Below are positions 1 through 6,812 of a DNA stretch of 9,445 nucleotides, one piece after another. The position numbers and the translations under genes are program-made. This DNA comes from an uncultured Eubacterium sp. (lineage in GTDB: Bacteria; Bacillota; Clostridia; Lachnospirales; Lachnospiraceae): contig CALGGT010000075.1 in NCBI GenBank assembly GCA_937915825.1, positions 1 to 9,445 of the forward strand, in the 5' to 3' direction. The notes below the pieces were generated by a model. The model was not told where the DNA came from. It worked only from the letters and a program-made list of their open reading frames with translations, and did not search any database. How positions within the stretch are numbered: position 1 is the stretch's first letter; every line of letters starts with the position of its first letter.

Positions 1-1
1 C

Positions 2-244
2 ACTGAGCAGCCCGCCGTGCTGACACTGGAAGAGAAGAAGGCATGGATAGCCCAGAACACGAATGTGGCCTTAGGCTCTGACGCGTTCTTCCCCTTCAGT
101 GATAACATCGAACGGGCGAAGAAAAGCGGCGTAAAATACATTGCGCAGCCGGGAGGGAGCATTCGGGATAAGGATGTGATCGAGGCATGTGACGCCCATG
201 GCATTGCCATGTGCTTTACAGGTCTGCGGTTATTTCATCATTAA
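2..244 (+). CDS. purH: Phosphoribosylaminoimidazolecarboxamide (AICAR) formyltransferase, C-terminal end (partial)
   Basis: This is the last 80 codons of a gene that begins before the window; the frame is open from position 2 to the TAA at 242-244. The encoded tail carries the SDAFFPF segment, the KYIAQPGGSIRD block and the ending GIAMCFTGLRLFHH, all typical of the end of the AICAR transformylase domain of PurH. That cytosolic enzyme transfers a formyl group from 10-formyl-tetrahydrofolate to AICAR late in purine synthesis. The ending in RLFHH, where canonical bifunctional PurH usually has RHFRH, suggests the stand-alone formyltransferase form found in Clostridia, but the missing N-terminus prevents a decision. 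No terminator is visible before sufC 63 bases on, so read-through into the suf genes is possible. Confidence 0.9.
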   Translation, partial: TEQPAVLTLEEKKAWIAQNTNVALGSDAFFPFSDNIERAKKSGVKYIAQPGGSIRDKDVIEACDAHGIAMCFTGLRLFHH

Positions 245-263
245 TGTCATTCACCGGAGATTC

Positions 264-305
264 ATGTATGTTAGCAGAAATGAGTGTAAAAAAGAATGGA
301 GTTAA
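264..305 (+). other. Possible 13-codon leader ORF before sufC
   Basis: An ATG at 264 opens a 13-residue frame (MYVSRNECKKEWS) ending with TAA at 303-305, two bases before the sufC start. A GGAG at 256-259 sits four bases upstream of the ATG, which is closer than ideal. The peptide has one Cys and one Trp. Its placement would suit translational coupling to sufC or a leader peptide, but a frame this short can arise by chance and no attenuator hairpin is seen. This is a weak call. Confidence 0.15.
298..301 (+). promoter_or_regulatory. Ribosome binding site that sets the sufC start
   Basis: GGAG lies six bases before the ATG at 308. The alternative in-frame ATG at 296 overlaps this site and is preceded only by an A-rich stretch without a Shine-Dalgarno match. 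The site therefore favours 308 as the start and a 249-residue SufC. Confidence 0.7.
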
Positions 306-307
306 CA

Positions 308-1057
308 ATGAGTAACAGTTTATTAAAGATTGAAAATATGCACGTGGCGGTGGAAGAGAAAGAAATCCTTCACGGCGTAAATTTAGAGATCCAACCGGGA
401 GAGATCCATGTATTAATGGGTCCCAACGGGGCCGGTAAGTCAACCCTGGGACATGCGTTAATGGGAAATCCTTCCTATGAGGTTACGGAGGGGAATGCTT
501 TTTTGAACGGGAAGGATCTTTTGGAAATGGGGGTAGACGAACGGGCGAAGGAGGGCTTGTATTTATCCTTCCAGAATCCGTTGGAAATTCCCGGCGTTAC
601 CGTGGGGAATTTTATTCGAAACGCCATGGAGCAGATAACCGGTGAGCGGATCCGCCTGTGGAATTATAAGAAAAAACTTAAAGAAAAGATGGAAGTGTTA
701 AACATAGATCCATCTTATGAGAATCGTGATCTGAACGTGGGATTTTCCGGCGGAGAGAAGAAGAAAGCCGAAATCTTACAACTTTTGATGTTAGAGCCGA
801 AGTTAGCGATCCTGGATGAAACAGATTCCGGTCTGGACGTGGATGCGGTGCATACCGTATCGGAAGGCGTAAAGAATTTTCAAGAGAAAACCGATGGCGC
901 TCTTTTGATCATTACGCACAATACCAAGATCCTGGAATTTCTGAATGTGGATTATACCCATGTTCTGGTGGATGGTGAGATTAAGACGACTTCGGACGGC
1001 GCCCTGGTAGAAAAAATATTGGCCGAAGGATTCGAGCAATATACCAATAAGGAATAG
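308..1057 (+). CDS. sufC: Fe-S cluster assembly ATPase SufC
   Basis: This 249-residue protein is the ABC-type ATPase of the SufBCD complex, a cytosolic scaffold that assembles iron-sulfur clusters; SufC hydrolyses ATP to remodel SufB-SufD. Visible motifs in order are Walker A GPNGAGKST (38-46, Lys44), the Q-loop Gln at 89 in LSFQNP, the signature FSGGEKKK (146-153), Walker B LAILDE (166-171) followed by TDSGLDVDA, and the switch His at 204 in IITHN. The SGGEKKK signature and DETDSGLD after Walker B separate SufC from transporter ATPases. Length is normal for the family. It is the first gene of sufCBDSU and ends 15 bases before sufB. There are no membrane segments. I see no convincing promoter in 245-307, so transcription may come from upstream. 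An in-frame start at 296 would add four residues. Confidence 0.97.
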   Translation: MSNSLLKIENMHVAVEEKEILHGVNLEIQPGEIHVLMGPNGAGKSTLGHALMGNPSYEVTEGNAFLNGKDLLEMGVDERAKEGLYLSFQNPLEIPGVTVGNFIRNAMEQITGERIRLWNYKKKLKEKMEVLNIDPSYENRDLNVGFSGGEKKKAEILQLLMLEPKLAILDETDSGLDVDAVHTVSEGVKNFQEKTDGALLIITHNTKILEFLNVDYTHVLVDGEIKTTSDGALVEKILAEGFEQYTNKE

Positions 1058-1072
1058 GCAGGGGGCGAGGAC

Positions 1073-2485
1073 GTGAAAGAAAAAACATACGTAGAAGACA
1101 TCAACCGTAGTATTTACGACTTCAAAGATGAAGAGACCGCCGATAAGTTTTTCAAACTGGAGGGGGGGCTTACACCGGAAATCGTAGATCAGATTGCGGA
1201 TGAAAAAGATGATGTGGACTGGATGCGGGAATTTCGTCAGCGCTGCTTAAAGATCTACAATGAGATTCCGGTTCCGGATTGGGGCCCTTCCATTGACGGG
1301 TTAAATATGGACGACATCGTCACCTATGTAAGACCGAAAACGGAAATGTACGCCAAATGGTCCGATGTGCCGGAAGACATTAAGAATACCTTTGAACGTT
1401 TGGGGATTCCCCAGGCGGAGCGGGAATCCTTAGCGGGGGTAGGCGCCCAATACGATTCCGAGCTGGTCTATCACAATATTAAGGACGAGGTAGCTGCCCA
1501 GGGAGTGATCTACTCCGATTTAGAAAGCGCCATCAAAGGTCCTTATGGAGACATGATCCGGGAACATTTTATGAAGCTGGTGCCGCCGACGGATCACAAA
1601 TTTGCCGCCTTGCACGGGGCCGTTTGGTCCGGGGGGTCGTTTGTGTACGTGCCGCCCGGCGTTAAGGTGGAGATCCCGCTGCAGTCTTATTTTCGCTTGA
1701 ACGCGCCGGGAGCCGGTCAGTTCGAGCATACGCTGATCCTCGTAGATGAGGGAGCGGATCTGCATTTTATCGAGGGGTGTTCCGCGCCGAAATACAACAT
1801 TGCCAACCTTCATGCGGGATGCGTGGAACTCTTTGTAGGAAAGAACGCGAAATTGCGTTATTCCACCATTGAGAACTGGTCTAAGAATATGTACAATCTG
1901 AACACCAAGCGCGCCCTTGTAGAAGAGGGAGGCGTGATGGAATGGGTATCCGGATCCTTTGGATCCCATGTATCCTATCTCTATCCCATGACGATCTTGC
2001 AAGGCGCCCGTTCCCAGATGGAATATACCGGAATCACCTTTGCCGGCGAAGGCCAGGATCTGGATACCGGTATGAAAGTGGTGCATAACGGACCGGAAAC
2101 CAGTTCTTATACCAGTGCCCGTTCCATCTCCAAGAGCGGAGGGATCAATACGTTCCGAAGCGCGGTTGTGGTAAACAGCAAAGCCAAGGGAGCGAAGGCA
2201 GCGGTATCCTGTGAATCCTTGATGTTAGATTCGGATTCCCGTTCGGATACGATCCCTGCCATGGACATTCGAACCAACGACGCGGATATTGGGCATGAGG
2301 CAAAGATCGGTCGTATCAGTGACGAGGCGGTATTCTATTTAATGAGTCGGGGCATCTCGGAGGAAGATGCGTTGGCCATGATCGTCAGCGGGTTTGCCGA
2401 CAGCGTGTCCAAGGAATTGCCGTTGGAATATGCAGTGGAAATGAATAATCTGATCCGATTGGAAATGGTCGGAAGTATTGGATAG
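1073..2485 (+). CDS. sufB: Fe-S cluster assembly scaffold SufB
   Basis: SufB (470 residues) is the core subunit of the cytosolic SufBCD scaffold, where sulfur and iron are assembled into a nascent cluster. It shows the family hallmarks WSGGSFVYVPPGVKVEIPLQ near residue 190, the HFIEGCSAP block, and the C-terminal beta-helix and helical end with RGISEEDALAMIVSGF. Cys380 in SCESLMLD and Glu409 in GHEAKIGRI align with E. coli Cys405 and Glu434, which are implicated in cluster formation; their spacing of 29 residues is the same. The start is a GTG, with G-rich ribosome-binding sequence (AGGGGG, GAGG) at 1060-1070. Length is normal for the Firmicute form. The gene sits 15 bases after sufC and 11 bases before sufD, so the three subunits are almost certainly co-translated from one message. 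Confidence 0.97.
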   Translation: MKEKTYVEDINRSIYDFKDEETADKFFKLEGGLTPEIVDQIADEKDDVDWMREFRQRCLKIYNEIPVPDWGPSIDGLNMDDIVTYVRPKTEMYAKWSDVPEDIKNTFERLGIPQAERESLAGVGAQYDSELVYHNIKDEVAAQGVIYSDLESAIKGPYGDMIREHFMKLVPPTDHKFAALHGAVWSGGSFVYVPPGVKVEIPLQSYFRLNAPGAGQFEHTLILVDEGADLHFIEGCSAPKYNIANLHAGCVELFVGKNAKLRYSTIENWSKNMYNLNTKRALVEEGGVMEWVSGSFGSHVSYLYPMTILQGARSQMEYTGITFAGEGQDLDTGMKVVHNGPETSSYTSARSISKSGGINTFRSAVVVNSKAKGAKAAVSCESLMLDSDSRSDTIPAMDIRTNDADIGHEAKIGRISDEAVFYLMSRGISEEDALAMIVSGFADSVSKELPLEYAVEMNNLIRLEMVGSIG

Positions 2486-2496
2486 AAAGGGTCGTT

Positions 2497-3552
2497 ATGA
2501 GTCAGGAAAAGAAGATGAAAGTAAATCCGATTCCTGCCAAAACCTGGTATTGGCTTAAGGTAAACGACGCGGAGGTAACCTTATCAAAGGACGCGAAGAT
2601 GGGAACGGCGAAGGAAGAGATTCCTCGTGATATTTCCCTTACAACCGTGGACGGCCTTGACCAGATCAAAACCGGGATGGGACCGGAGATCTTAGAAGAT
2701 ATGAACGAACATGGGGTGGAAGGAAAAGCGTTTGTGGCCAAAGCAGGCACAAATGTAAAGGAGCCGGTACGAATCTGTATTTGTCCCGGTGACAAGAAGG
2801 AAATGTTCCGTTACGGAATCTACGGGGAAAAAGACAGTGAAGTTACGGTGATCATGCTGGTTCGAGGGGATGGCGATGGAGAGTTGTCCCTGTTAACCCA
2901 GATCCGGGCGGAAGAGAATGCCAGGGTTCGTCTGGTTCAGGTTTATTTAAACGGAGGGGAGGCAACCTGTGTCAACGACATTGGCGGTGAAGCCGAGAAG
3001 AATGCCAGAATCGAAGTGGTACATATTTTCCTTGGCGGAAATCCCACCATGTCCGGATGTCACATTGCCCTGAATGGAAAGGGTAGCAGCCATCGAGCCG
3101 ATGTAGGTTTTATGCAGGAAGGTCATCAGCAGATCGACATGAATTATGTGGCATCCCACGTAGGAAAGAAAACAGTCAGCGAGATTTATGACACCGGGGT
3201 GTTAAAGGAGGAAGCGAGAAAGATCTTCCGGGGCACCATTGACTTTATGCGTGGGTGTTCGGAGGCCAGTGGCACGGAAAGCGAAGAAGTTTTGCTCATG
3301 GACGATACGGTGATCAACCGAACGGTTCCTACCATCTTATGCGGCGAGGAAGATGTGGAAGGAAATCACGGCGCGACCATCGGTAAACTAGCGGATGATC
3401 TGGTGTTTTATCTGGAAAGTCGTGGCATGAGTAAGGAAGAAATTTACCAGATGGTGGCCATCGGGAAGATCATTGGGGTGGCCCATCAGATCGAAGATGA
3501 AGAAACGGAGAAACAGGTGGCTGACTTCCTGGGAGTGGGAGAAGAAGACTAG
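2497..3552 (+). CDS. sufD: Fe-S cluster assembly protein SufD
   Basis: SufD is the SufB paralogue that pairs with SufB on the SufC dimer and helps iron entry and cluster formation. The 351-residue protein has the weakly conserved beta-helix of the family in the middle and a well-conserved C-terminus: VEGNHGATIGKL with His about 291, matching E. coli His360, followed by FYLESRGMSKEEIYQM. This last block is shared with SufB (FYLMSRGISEEDALAM), but the Cys-x-Ser motif of SufB is absent, supporting SufD. It is shorter than E. coli (423) and B. subtilis (437) SufD; the N-terminal helical region is reduced, while the C-terminal core is complete. AAAGGG about seven bases upstream serves the ATG at 2497. 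It lies 11 bases after sufB and 33 before sufS. Confidence 0.93.
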   Translation: MSQEKKMKVNPIPAKTWYWLKVNDAEVTLSKDAKMGTAKEEIPRDISLTTVDGLDQIKTGMGPEILEDMNEHGVEGKAFVAKAGTNVKEPVRICICPGDKKEMFRYGIYGEKDSEVTVIMLVRGDGDGELSLLTQIRAEENARVRLVQVYLNGGEATCVNDIGGEAEKNARIEVVHIFLGGNPTMSGCHIALNGKGSSHRADVGFMQEGHQQIDMNYVASHVGKKTVSEIYDTGVLKEEARKIFRGTIDFMRGCSEASGTESEEVLLMDDTVINRTVPTILCGEEDVEGNHGATIGKLADDLVFYLESRGMSKEEIYQMVAIGKIIGVAHQIEDEETEKQVADFLGVGEED

Positions 3553-3585
3553 GAAGTTTTAAGCCCTTTCATAAAGGAGAACATT

Positions 3586-4806
3586 ATGTTGGATGTGATG
3601 AAGATTCGTAAGGATTTTCCATTTTTTGCCAATCATACGGTTGCGTATCTGGATAATTCTGCTACATCCCAACGGCCGAACCTTGTGTTGGAGGCGGAGC
3701 GGAAGTTCTATGAAACCATGAACGCCAATCCCATGCGAGGTCTTTATCAAGTGAGTATTGAGGCGACCGATGCCTATGAACAGGCAAGAGAGAAGGTGGC
3801 CTCTTTTCTCCATGCAAGAAAATCGTTGGAAATTATTTTTACCAGAAACGCATCGGAAAGTCTAAATCTGGCGGCGTATTGCCTGGGTGAATCCCTCCTG
3901 GAAGAAGGAGATGAGATCTTAACTACTGTGATGGAGCACCACAGCAACATGCTTCCCTGGCGACAGATCGCCCAGAGGAAAGGCGCCAAGGTTGTTTATT
4001 TAAATTGCGACGAAACCGGCGAGATCACCCGGGAGGAATTTTGTAAGAAGCTGTCGGATCGAACGAAGATCGTTGCCATGACCCAGGTGTCCAACGTGTT
4101 TGGAAGAGAAAATCCTCTGGAAACCTTTATCCCGTTGGCACATGAGAAGGGGGCGGTTTTTGTAGTAGACGGCGCCCAGAGTGTTCCCCACCAGAAGGTG
4201 GACGTACAGGAGCTGGATGCGGATTTCCTCGCATTTTCCGGACATAAGATGTTAGCGCCTATGGGAATCGGCGTGTTATACGGGAAAGAGGAATGGCTGG
4301 AGAAACTTCCTCCCTTCTTAACGGGAGGCGAGATGATCGAAACCGTTTCCCTGGAAGATGTTACCTATGCGGAATTGCCCCACCGTTTTGAGGCGGGCAC
4401 GGTAAATGCCGGAGGCGCCGTGGCATTGGGCGCCGCTGTGGATTATTATGAGCAGATCGGGATGGACAATATTGTCCAGAGAGAACTTGCGCTGTCCCGC
4501 TACATGGACGAAAAGCTGCGCAAAGTCCCTTATGTTAAGGTGTTAGGGGATGAGGATCCGGATCATCATCACGGAATCTTTACCTTTCTTCTGGAAGGCG
4601 TGCATCCGCACGATGTCGCGGCCATTATGGACATGGCCAATGTGGCGGTAAGGGCCGGTCATCATTGCGCGGAACCGCTGCATCGGGTGTTGGGGGTGGG
4701 TTCCACCACTAGGGCGAGCCTGCAATTCTATAACACCGAAGAAGAGATTGACCGATTTATCGCGGCTTTATCGGAGATTAGGAGGCAGATGGGCTATGGA
4801 GAATAG
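3586..4806 (+). CDS. sufS: Cysteine desulfurase SufS (class II, PLP-dependent)
   Basis: SufS (406 residues) removes sulfur from L-cysteine as a persulfide, releasing alanine, and passes it on for Fe-S cluster assembly. It is a fold-type I aminotransferase-like enzyme of the cytosol. Visible landmarks are YLDNSATSQRP at 21-31, EHHSNMLPW around 117-125, VVDGAQSVPHQ (cofactor Asp), the PLP Lys221 in FSGHKM, and the persulfide-bearing Cys361 in RAGHHCAEP. The short RxGHHCAxP loop and the absence of the longer IscS/NifS active-site loop place it in the SufS/CsdB group. The start at 3586 is backed by AAAGGAGA at 3573-3580; an internal ATG at 3598 has no such site. The last 11 bases overlap sufU, the usual partner that accepts the persulfide in Firmicutes. 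Confidence 0.97.
   Translation: MLDVMKIRKDFPFFANHTVAYLDNSATSQRPNLVLEAERKFYETMNANPMRGLYQVSIEATDAYEQAREKVASFLHARKSLEIIFTRNASESLNLAAYCLGESLLEEGDEILTTVMEHHSNMLPWRQIAQRKGAKVVYLNCDETGEITREEFCKKLSDRTKIVAMTQVSNVFGRENPLETFIPLAHEKGAVFVVDGAQSVPHQKVDVQELDADFLAFSGHKMLAPMGIGVLYGKEEWLEKLPPFLTGGEMIETVSLEDVTYAELPHRFEAGTVNAGGAVALGAAVDYYEQIGMDNIVQRELALSRYMDEKLRKVPYVKVLGDEDPDHHHGIFTFLLEGVHPHDVAAIMDMANVAVRAGHHCAEPLHRVLGVGSTTRASLQFYNTEEEIDRFIAALSEIRRQMGYGE
4780..4785 (+). promoter_or_regulatory. Ribosome binding site for sufU inside the sufS 3' end
   Basis: AGGAGG lies within the last codons of sufS, ten bases before the ATG at 4796. It fixes the sufU start at the overlapping ATG and argues against a 16-codon longer frame opening at a TTG at 4748, which would run deep into sufS. 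Confidence 0.75.
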
Positions 4807-5236
4807 AACCTTTTATAACGAAATTTTAATCGACCACAACATGCATCCCGGAAATAAATATCAGTTGAAAGATCCCCAGCTCGTGTTGGAGGGGAAGAAT
4901 CCCAGCTGCGGCGATGATATTTTCCTTCAACTTACGTTTGACGGGGATGTCATTAAAGAAGGTTCCTTTGTAGGGGACGGATGCGCGATCTCCCAGGCGT
5001 CCGCGGATATGATGTTGGATCTGGTGATCGGGAAGACCAAGAAGGAAGCTCTGGAATTGTCGGATCTTTTCCTTCGGATGATCCAGGGGGAACTATCGGC
5101 AGGGGAAGAAGAGCGCCTGGAAGAGGCGATCTGCCTTCAGGATATCTCCCATATGCCGTCCCGGGTCAAATGTGCCGTGCTAGGGTGGCGAACCTTGAAG
5201 GAGGCCATTGAAAGGGCGGACGGATCGGAAGGATAA
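4796..5236 (+). CDS. sufU: Zinc-dependent sulfurtransferase SufU
   Basis: SufU (146 residues) takes the persulfide sulfur from SufS and hands it to the SufBCD scaffold. Although it has the IscU fold, in Firmicutes it acts as a zinc-containing sulfur relay. The zinc ligands are all visible: Cys38 and Asp40 in NPSCGDDI, Cys63 in GDGCAISQAS, and Cys126 in RVKCAVLGW, matching B. subtilis Cys41, Asp43, Cys66 and Cys128. The insert between the second and third Cys found in SufU but not IscU is present. An additional Cys113 lies outside this set. The start overlaps the sufS stop by 11 bases, a sign of translational coupling, and it is the last gene of the operon. No sufA, sufE or iscR-like regulator gene is present in the window. 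Confidence 0.96.
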   Translation: MENRTFYNEILIDHNMHPGNKYQLKDPQLVLEGKNPSCGDDIFLQLTFDGDVIKEGSFVGDGCAISQASADMMLDLVIGKTKKEALELSDLFLRMIQGELSAGEEERLEEAICLQDISHMPSRVKCAVLGWRTLKEAIERADGSEG

Positions 5237-5275
5237 GAAGTATCATCGGAAAGAAAATTTAGAAGAGAAAAGAGG

Positions 5276-5319
5276 ATTTCCATCGATATAGGATAAAACT
5301 ATTACCGATGGAAATTTTT
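5276..5319 (+). terminator. Hairpin with T-run after sufU, probable suf operon terminator
   Basis: ATTTCCATCG (5276-5285) and CGATGGAAAT (5306-5315) form a perfect ten-base-pair inverted repeat, extendable by G-T pairs. The 20-base loop can itself pair ATAG with CTAT. A run of five T begins at the end of the right arm (5315-5319). Position 40 bases past the sufU stop fits an intrinsic terminator, but the stem is only moderately GC-rich and the loop long. It could instead be an operator or a transcript-stabilising hairpin, as it ends seven bases before the metY promoter. Confidence 0.55.
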
Positions 5320-5325
5320 AGGTAT

Positions 5326-5354
5326 TTTACAGAACTCCTCCTGTGTTTTATAAT
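5326..5354 (+). promoter_or_regulatory. Promoter for metY (sigma-A type)
   Basis: TTTACA (5326-5331) and TATAAT (5349-5354) are separated by 17 bases, a near-perfect housekeeping promoter. Transcription would begin near 5361, giving an A-rich leader of about 50 bases before metY. That is too short for a SAM riboswitch or a T-box, and none of their motifs is seen. The strength suggests metY is transcribed independently of the suf operon. Confidence 0.8.
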
Positions 5355-5395
5355 AAGGGTGAAATCAAAAAAACCCCAAAACAAAAACCACTCAA

Positions 5396-5403
5396 AAAGG
5401 AGG
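5396..5403 (+). promoter_or_regulatory. Ribosome binding site that sets the metY start
   Basis: AAAGGAGG with an eight-base spacer precedes the ATG at 5412. A longer in-frame start at 5343 would lie inside the promoter, upstream of the expected transcript start, so it cannot be used. Confidence 0.85.
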
Positions 5404-5411
5404 ATATTACG

Positions 5412-6722
5412 ATGGGAAAAGTAAAAAGAGAAGACAGAAATTTAAAATTTGAAACGTTACAATTACATGTAGGACAGGAAGAAGCCGATCCTACAACGGA
5501 TGCAAGAGCGGTAGCGATCTATCAGACCTCATCGTATGTATTCCACAATTCCGAGCATGCGGAGGCACGTTTTAATTTGGCAGACGCCGGAAATATCTAC
5601 GGACGTTTGACCAACCCGACCCAGGATGTATTTGAAAGAAGAGTGGCCGCTCTGGAAAAAGGCGTGGCAGCACTTGGTGTCGCATCCGGGGCAGCGGCGA
5701 TTTCTTATACGTTCCAGGCTTTGGCGTATCAGGGAGAGCACATTGTAGCCGCGAAAAATATTTATGGCGGAACGTACAACCTGTTGGCTCATACCTTAAC
5801 ACATTACGGGATCACCACCACCTTTGTGGATCCGGGGAATTTCGATGAGATCCGTGGCGCGATCCAGGAGAATACGAAGGCGATCTTTGTAGAAACCCTG
5901 GGAAATCCGAACTCGGATGTCGTGGATCTGGAAGAGATTGCCAAGATCGCCCATGAGAATCAGATCCCTCTGGTTGTGGATAATACCTTCGCAACCCCGT
6001 ACCTGGTACGTCCCATCGAATATGGCGCGGATGTTGTAATCCATTCTGCAACCAAATTCATCGGCGGTCATGGAACAACCATTGGCGGTGTGATCGTGGA
6101 CAGCGGTAAATTTGACTGGAAAGCATCCGGGAAATTCGAAAAGCTCACCGATCCGGATGAGAGCTATCATGGCATCAGCTTTGTAGATGCCGTAGGTCCC
6201 GCTGCCTTTATTACGAAAATACGAGCAATCCTTCTGCGGGATACCGGCGCAACCTTGTCACCGTTTAGTGCGTTCCTGTTCCTGCAGGGGCTGGAAACCC
6301 TTTCCCTTCGTGTCGAGCGTCATGTGGAGAACGCGTTGAAAGTGGTTGAATATCTGAACAACCATCCTTTGGTAGAAGCGGTGCACCATCCGTCTGTCAG
6401 CAAGGATCCCAAAGAGCAGGAATTGTACCGGAAGTATTTCCCCAACGGCGGTGGCTCCATCTTCACCTTTGAGATCAAAGGGGATGAGAAGAAAGCCAAA
6501 GACTTCATCGATCAGTTGGAAATCTTCTCCCTTCTTGCCAATGTAGCAGACGTAAAATCCCTGGTGATCCATCCGGCGAGCACCACTCACTCTCAGCTTA
6601 GCAAGGAAGAGCTTTTGAAGGTCGGGATTAAGGAAAATACCGTGCGTCTGTCAATAGGAACCGAGCATGTGGAAGATATCATCGAGGATTTGGATCAGGC
6701 GTTCGCTGCTGTTTTCGAGTAA
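5412..6722 (+). CDS. metY: O-acetylhomoserine sulfhydrylase (O-acetylhomoserine aminocarboxypropyltransferase)
   Basis: This 436-residue enzyme belongs to the Cys/Met metabolism PLP family and most likely joins O-acetyl-L-homoserine with sulfide to give L-homocysteine, the direct sulfhydrylation route to methionine. Family marks include LHVGQEEADPTTDARAVAIY at the N-terminus, YGRLTNPTQDVFERRVAALE, the SGAAAISY cofactor loop, VVDNTFATPYL, and the PLP Lys215 in HSATKFIGGHG. The long insert after it, DSYHGISF-like (DESYHGISFVDAVG), and the total length of about 430 residues distinguish MetY from the shorter (about 390) cystathionine gamma-synthase and lyase relatives. It has its own promoter and ribosome site. 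Its position next to the suf genes links it to sulfur metabolism, but it uses free sulfide, so a direct tie to SufS is only a guess. Use of O-succinylhomoserine or O-acetylserine cannot be excluded from sequence. Confidence 0.93.
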   Translation: MGKVKREDRNLKFETLQLHVGQEEADPTTDARAVAIYQTSSYVFHNSEHAEARFNLADAGNIYGRLTNPTQDVFERRVAALEKGVAALGVASGAAAISYTFQALAYQGEHIVAAKNIYGGTYNLLAHTLTHYGITTTFVDPGNFDEIRGAIQENTKAIFVETLGNPNSDVVDLEEIAKIAHENQIPLVVDNTFATPYLVRPIEYGADVVIHSATKFIGGHGTTIGGVIVDSGKFDWKASGKFEKLTDPDESYHGISFVDAVGPAAFITKIRAILLRDTGATLSPFSAFLFLQGLETLSLRVERHVENALKVVEYLNNHPLVEAVHHPSVSKDPKEQELYRKYFPNGGGSIFTFEIKGDEKKAKDFIDQLEIFSLLANVADVKSLVIHPASTTHSQLSKEELLKVGIKENTVRLSIGTEHVEDIIEDLDQAFAAVFE

Positions 6723-6747
6723 ACTGCAATTTTTTCCAAAAAAATGT

Positions 6748-6776
6748 GGATAAATTACGTAATCTGTGATAAAATG
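6748..6776 (+). promoter_or_regulatory. Promoter before the DegV-family gene, with a palindrome in the spacer
   Basis: TGGATA (6748-6753, four of six matches) and TAAAAT (6771-6776, five of six) are 17 bases apart, and TGA directly before the second box makes an extended -10. The spacer contains the perfect ten-base palindrome ATTACGTAAT (6755-6764), a position where a repressor dimer would block polymerase. No clear intrinsic terminator for metY is seen between 6723 and 6747, only T6 and A7 runs. Confidence 0.55.
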
Positions 6777-6812
6777 ATTCCATGAGAATATGTGAAAAAA
6801 GGAGGTATTGTT

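Noticed and set aside
214..244. TTTACA near the purH end as a -35 box for the suf operon
   Set aside because: No convincing -10 follows at the right spacing, so I do not call a promoter there.
1520..2086. A 188-codon frame on the minus strand inside sufB
   Set aside because: It lies wholly within a confidently identified gene, resembles no family and has no ribosome site; it is a shadow of sufB codons.
5343..5411. A 23-residue N-terminal extension of MetY
   Set aside because: It would begin inside the promoter, before the expected transcript start, and a strong ribosome site fixes the start at 5412.
5361..5411. SAM riboswitch or T-box in the metY leader
   Set aside because: The leader is about 50 A-rich bases with no stable helices and no T-box or S-box motifs.
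6731..6747. T6-CC-A7 run after metY as a terminator
   Set aside because: The pairing is only A-T with no workable loop and no GC stem; not a credible intrinsic terminator.
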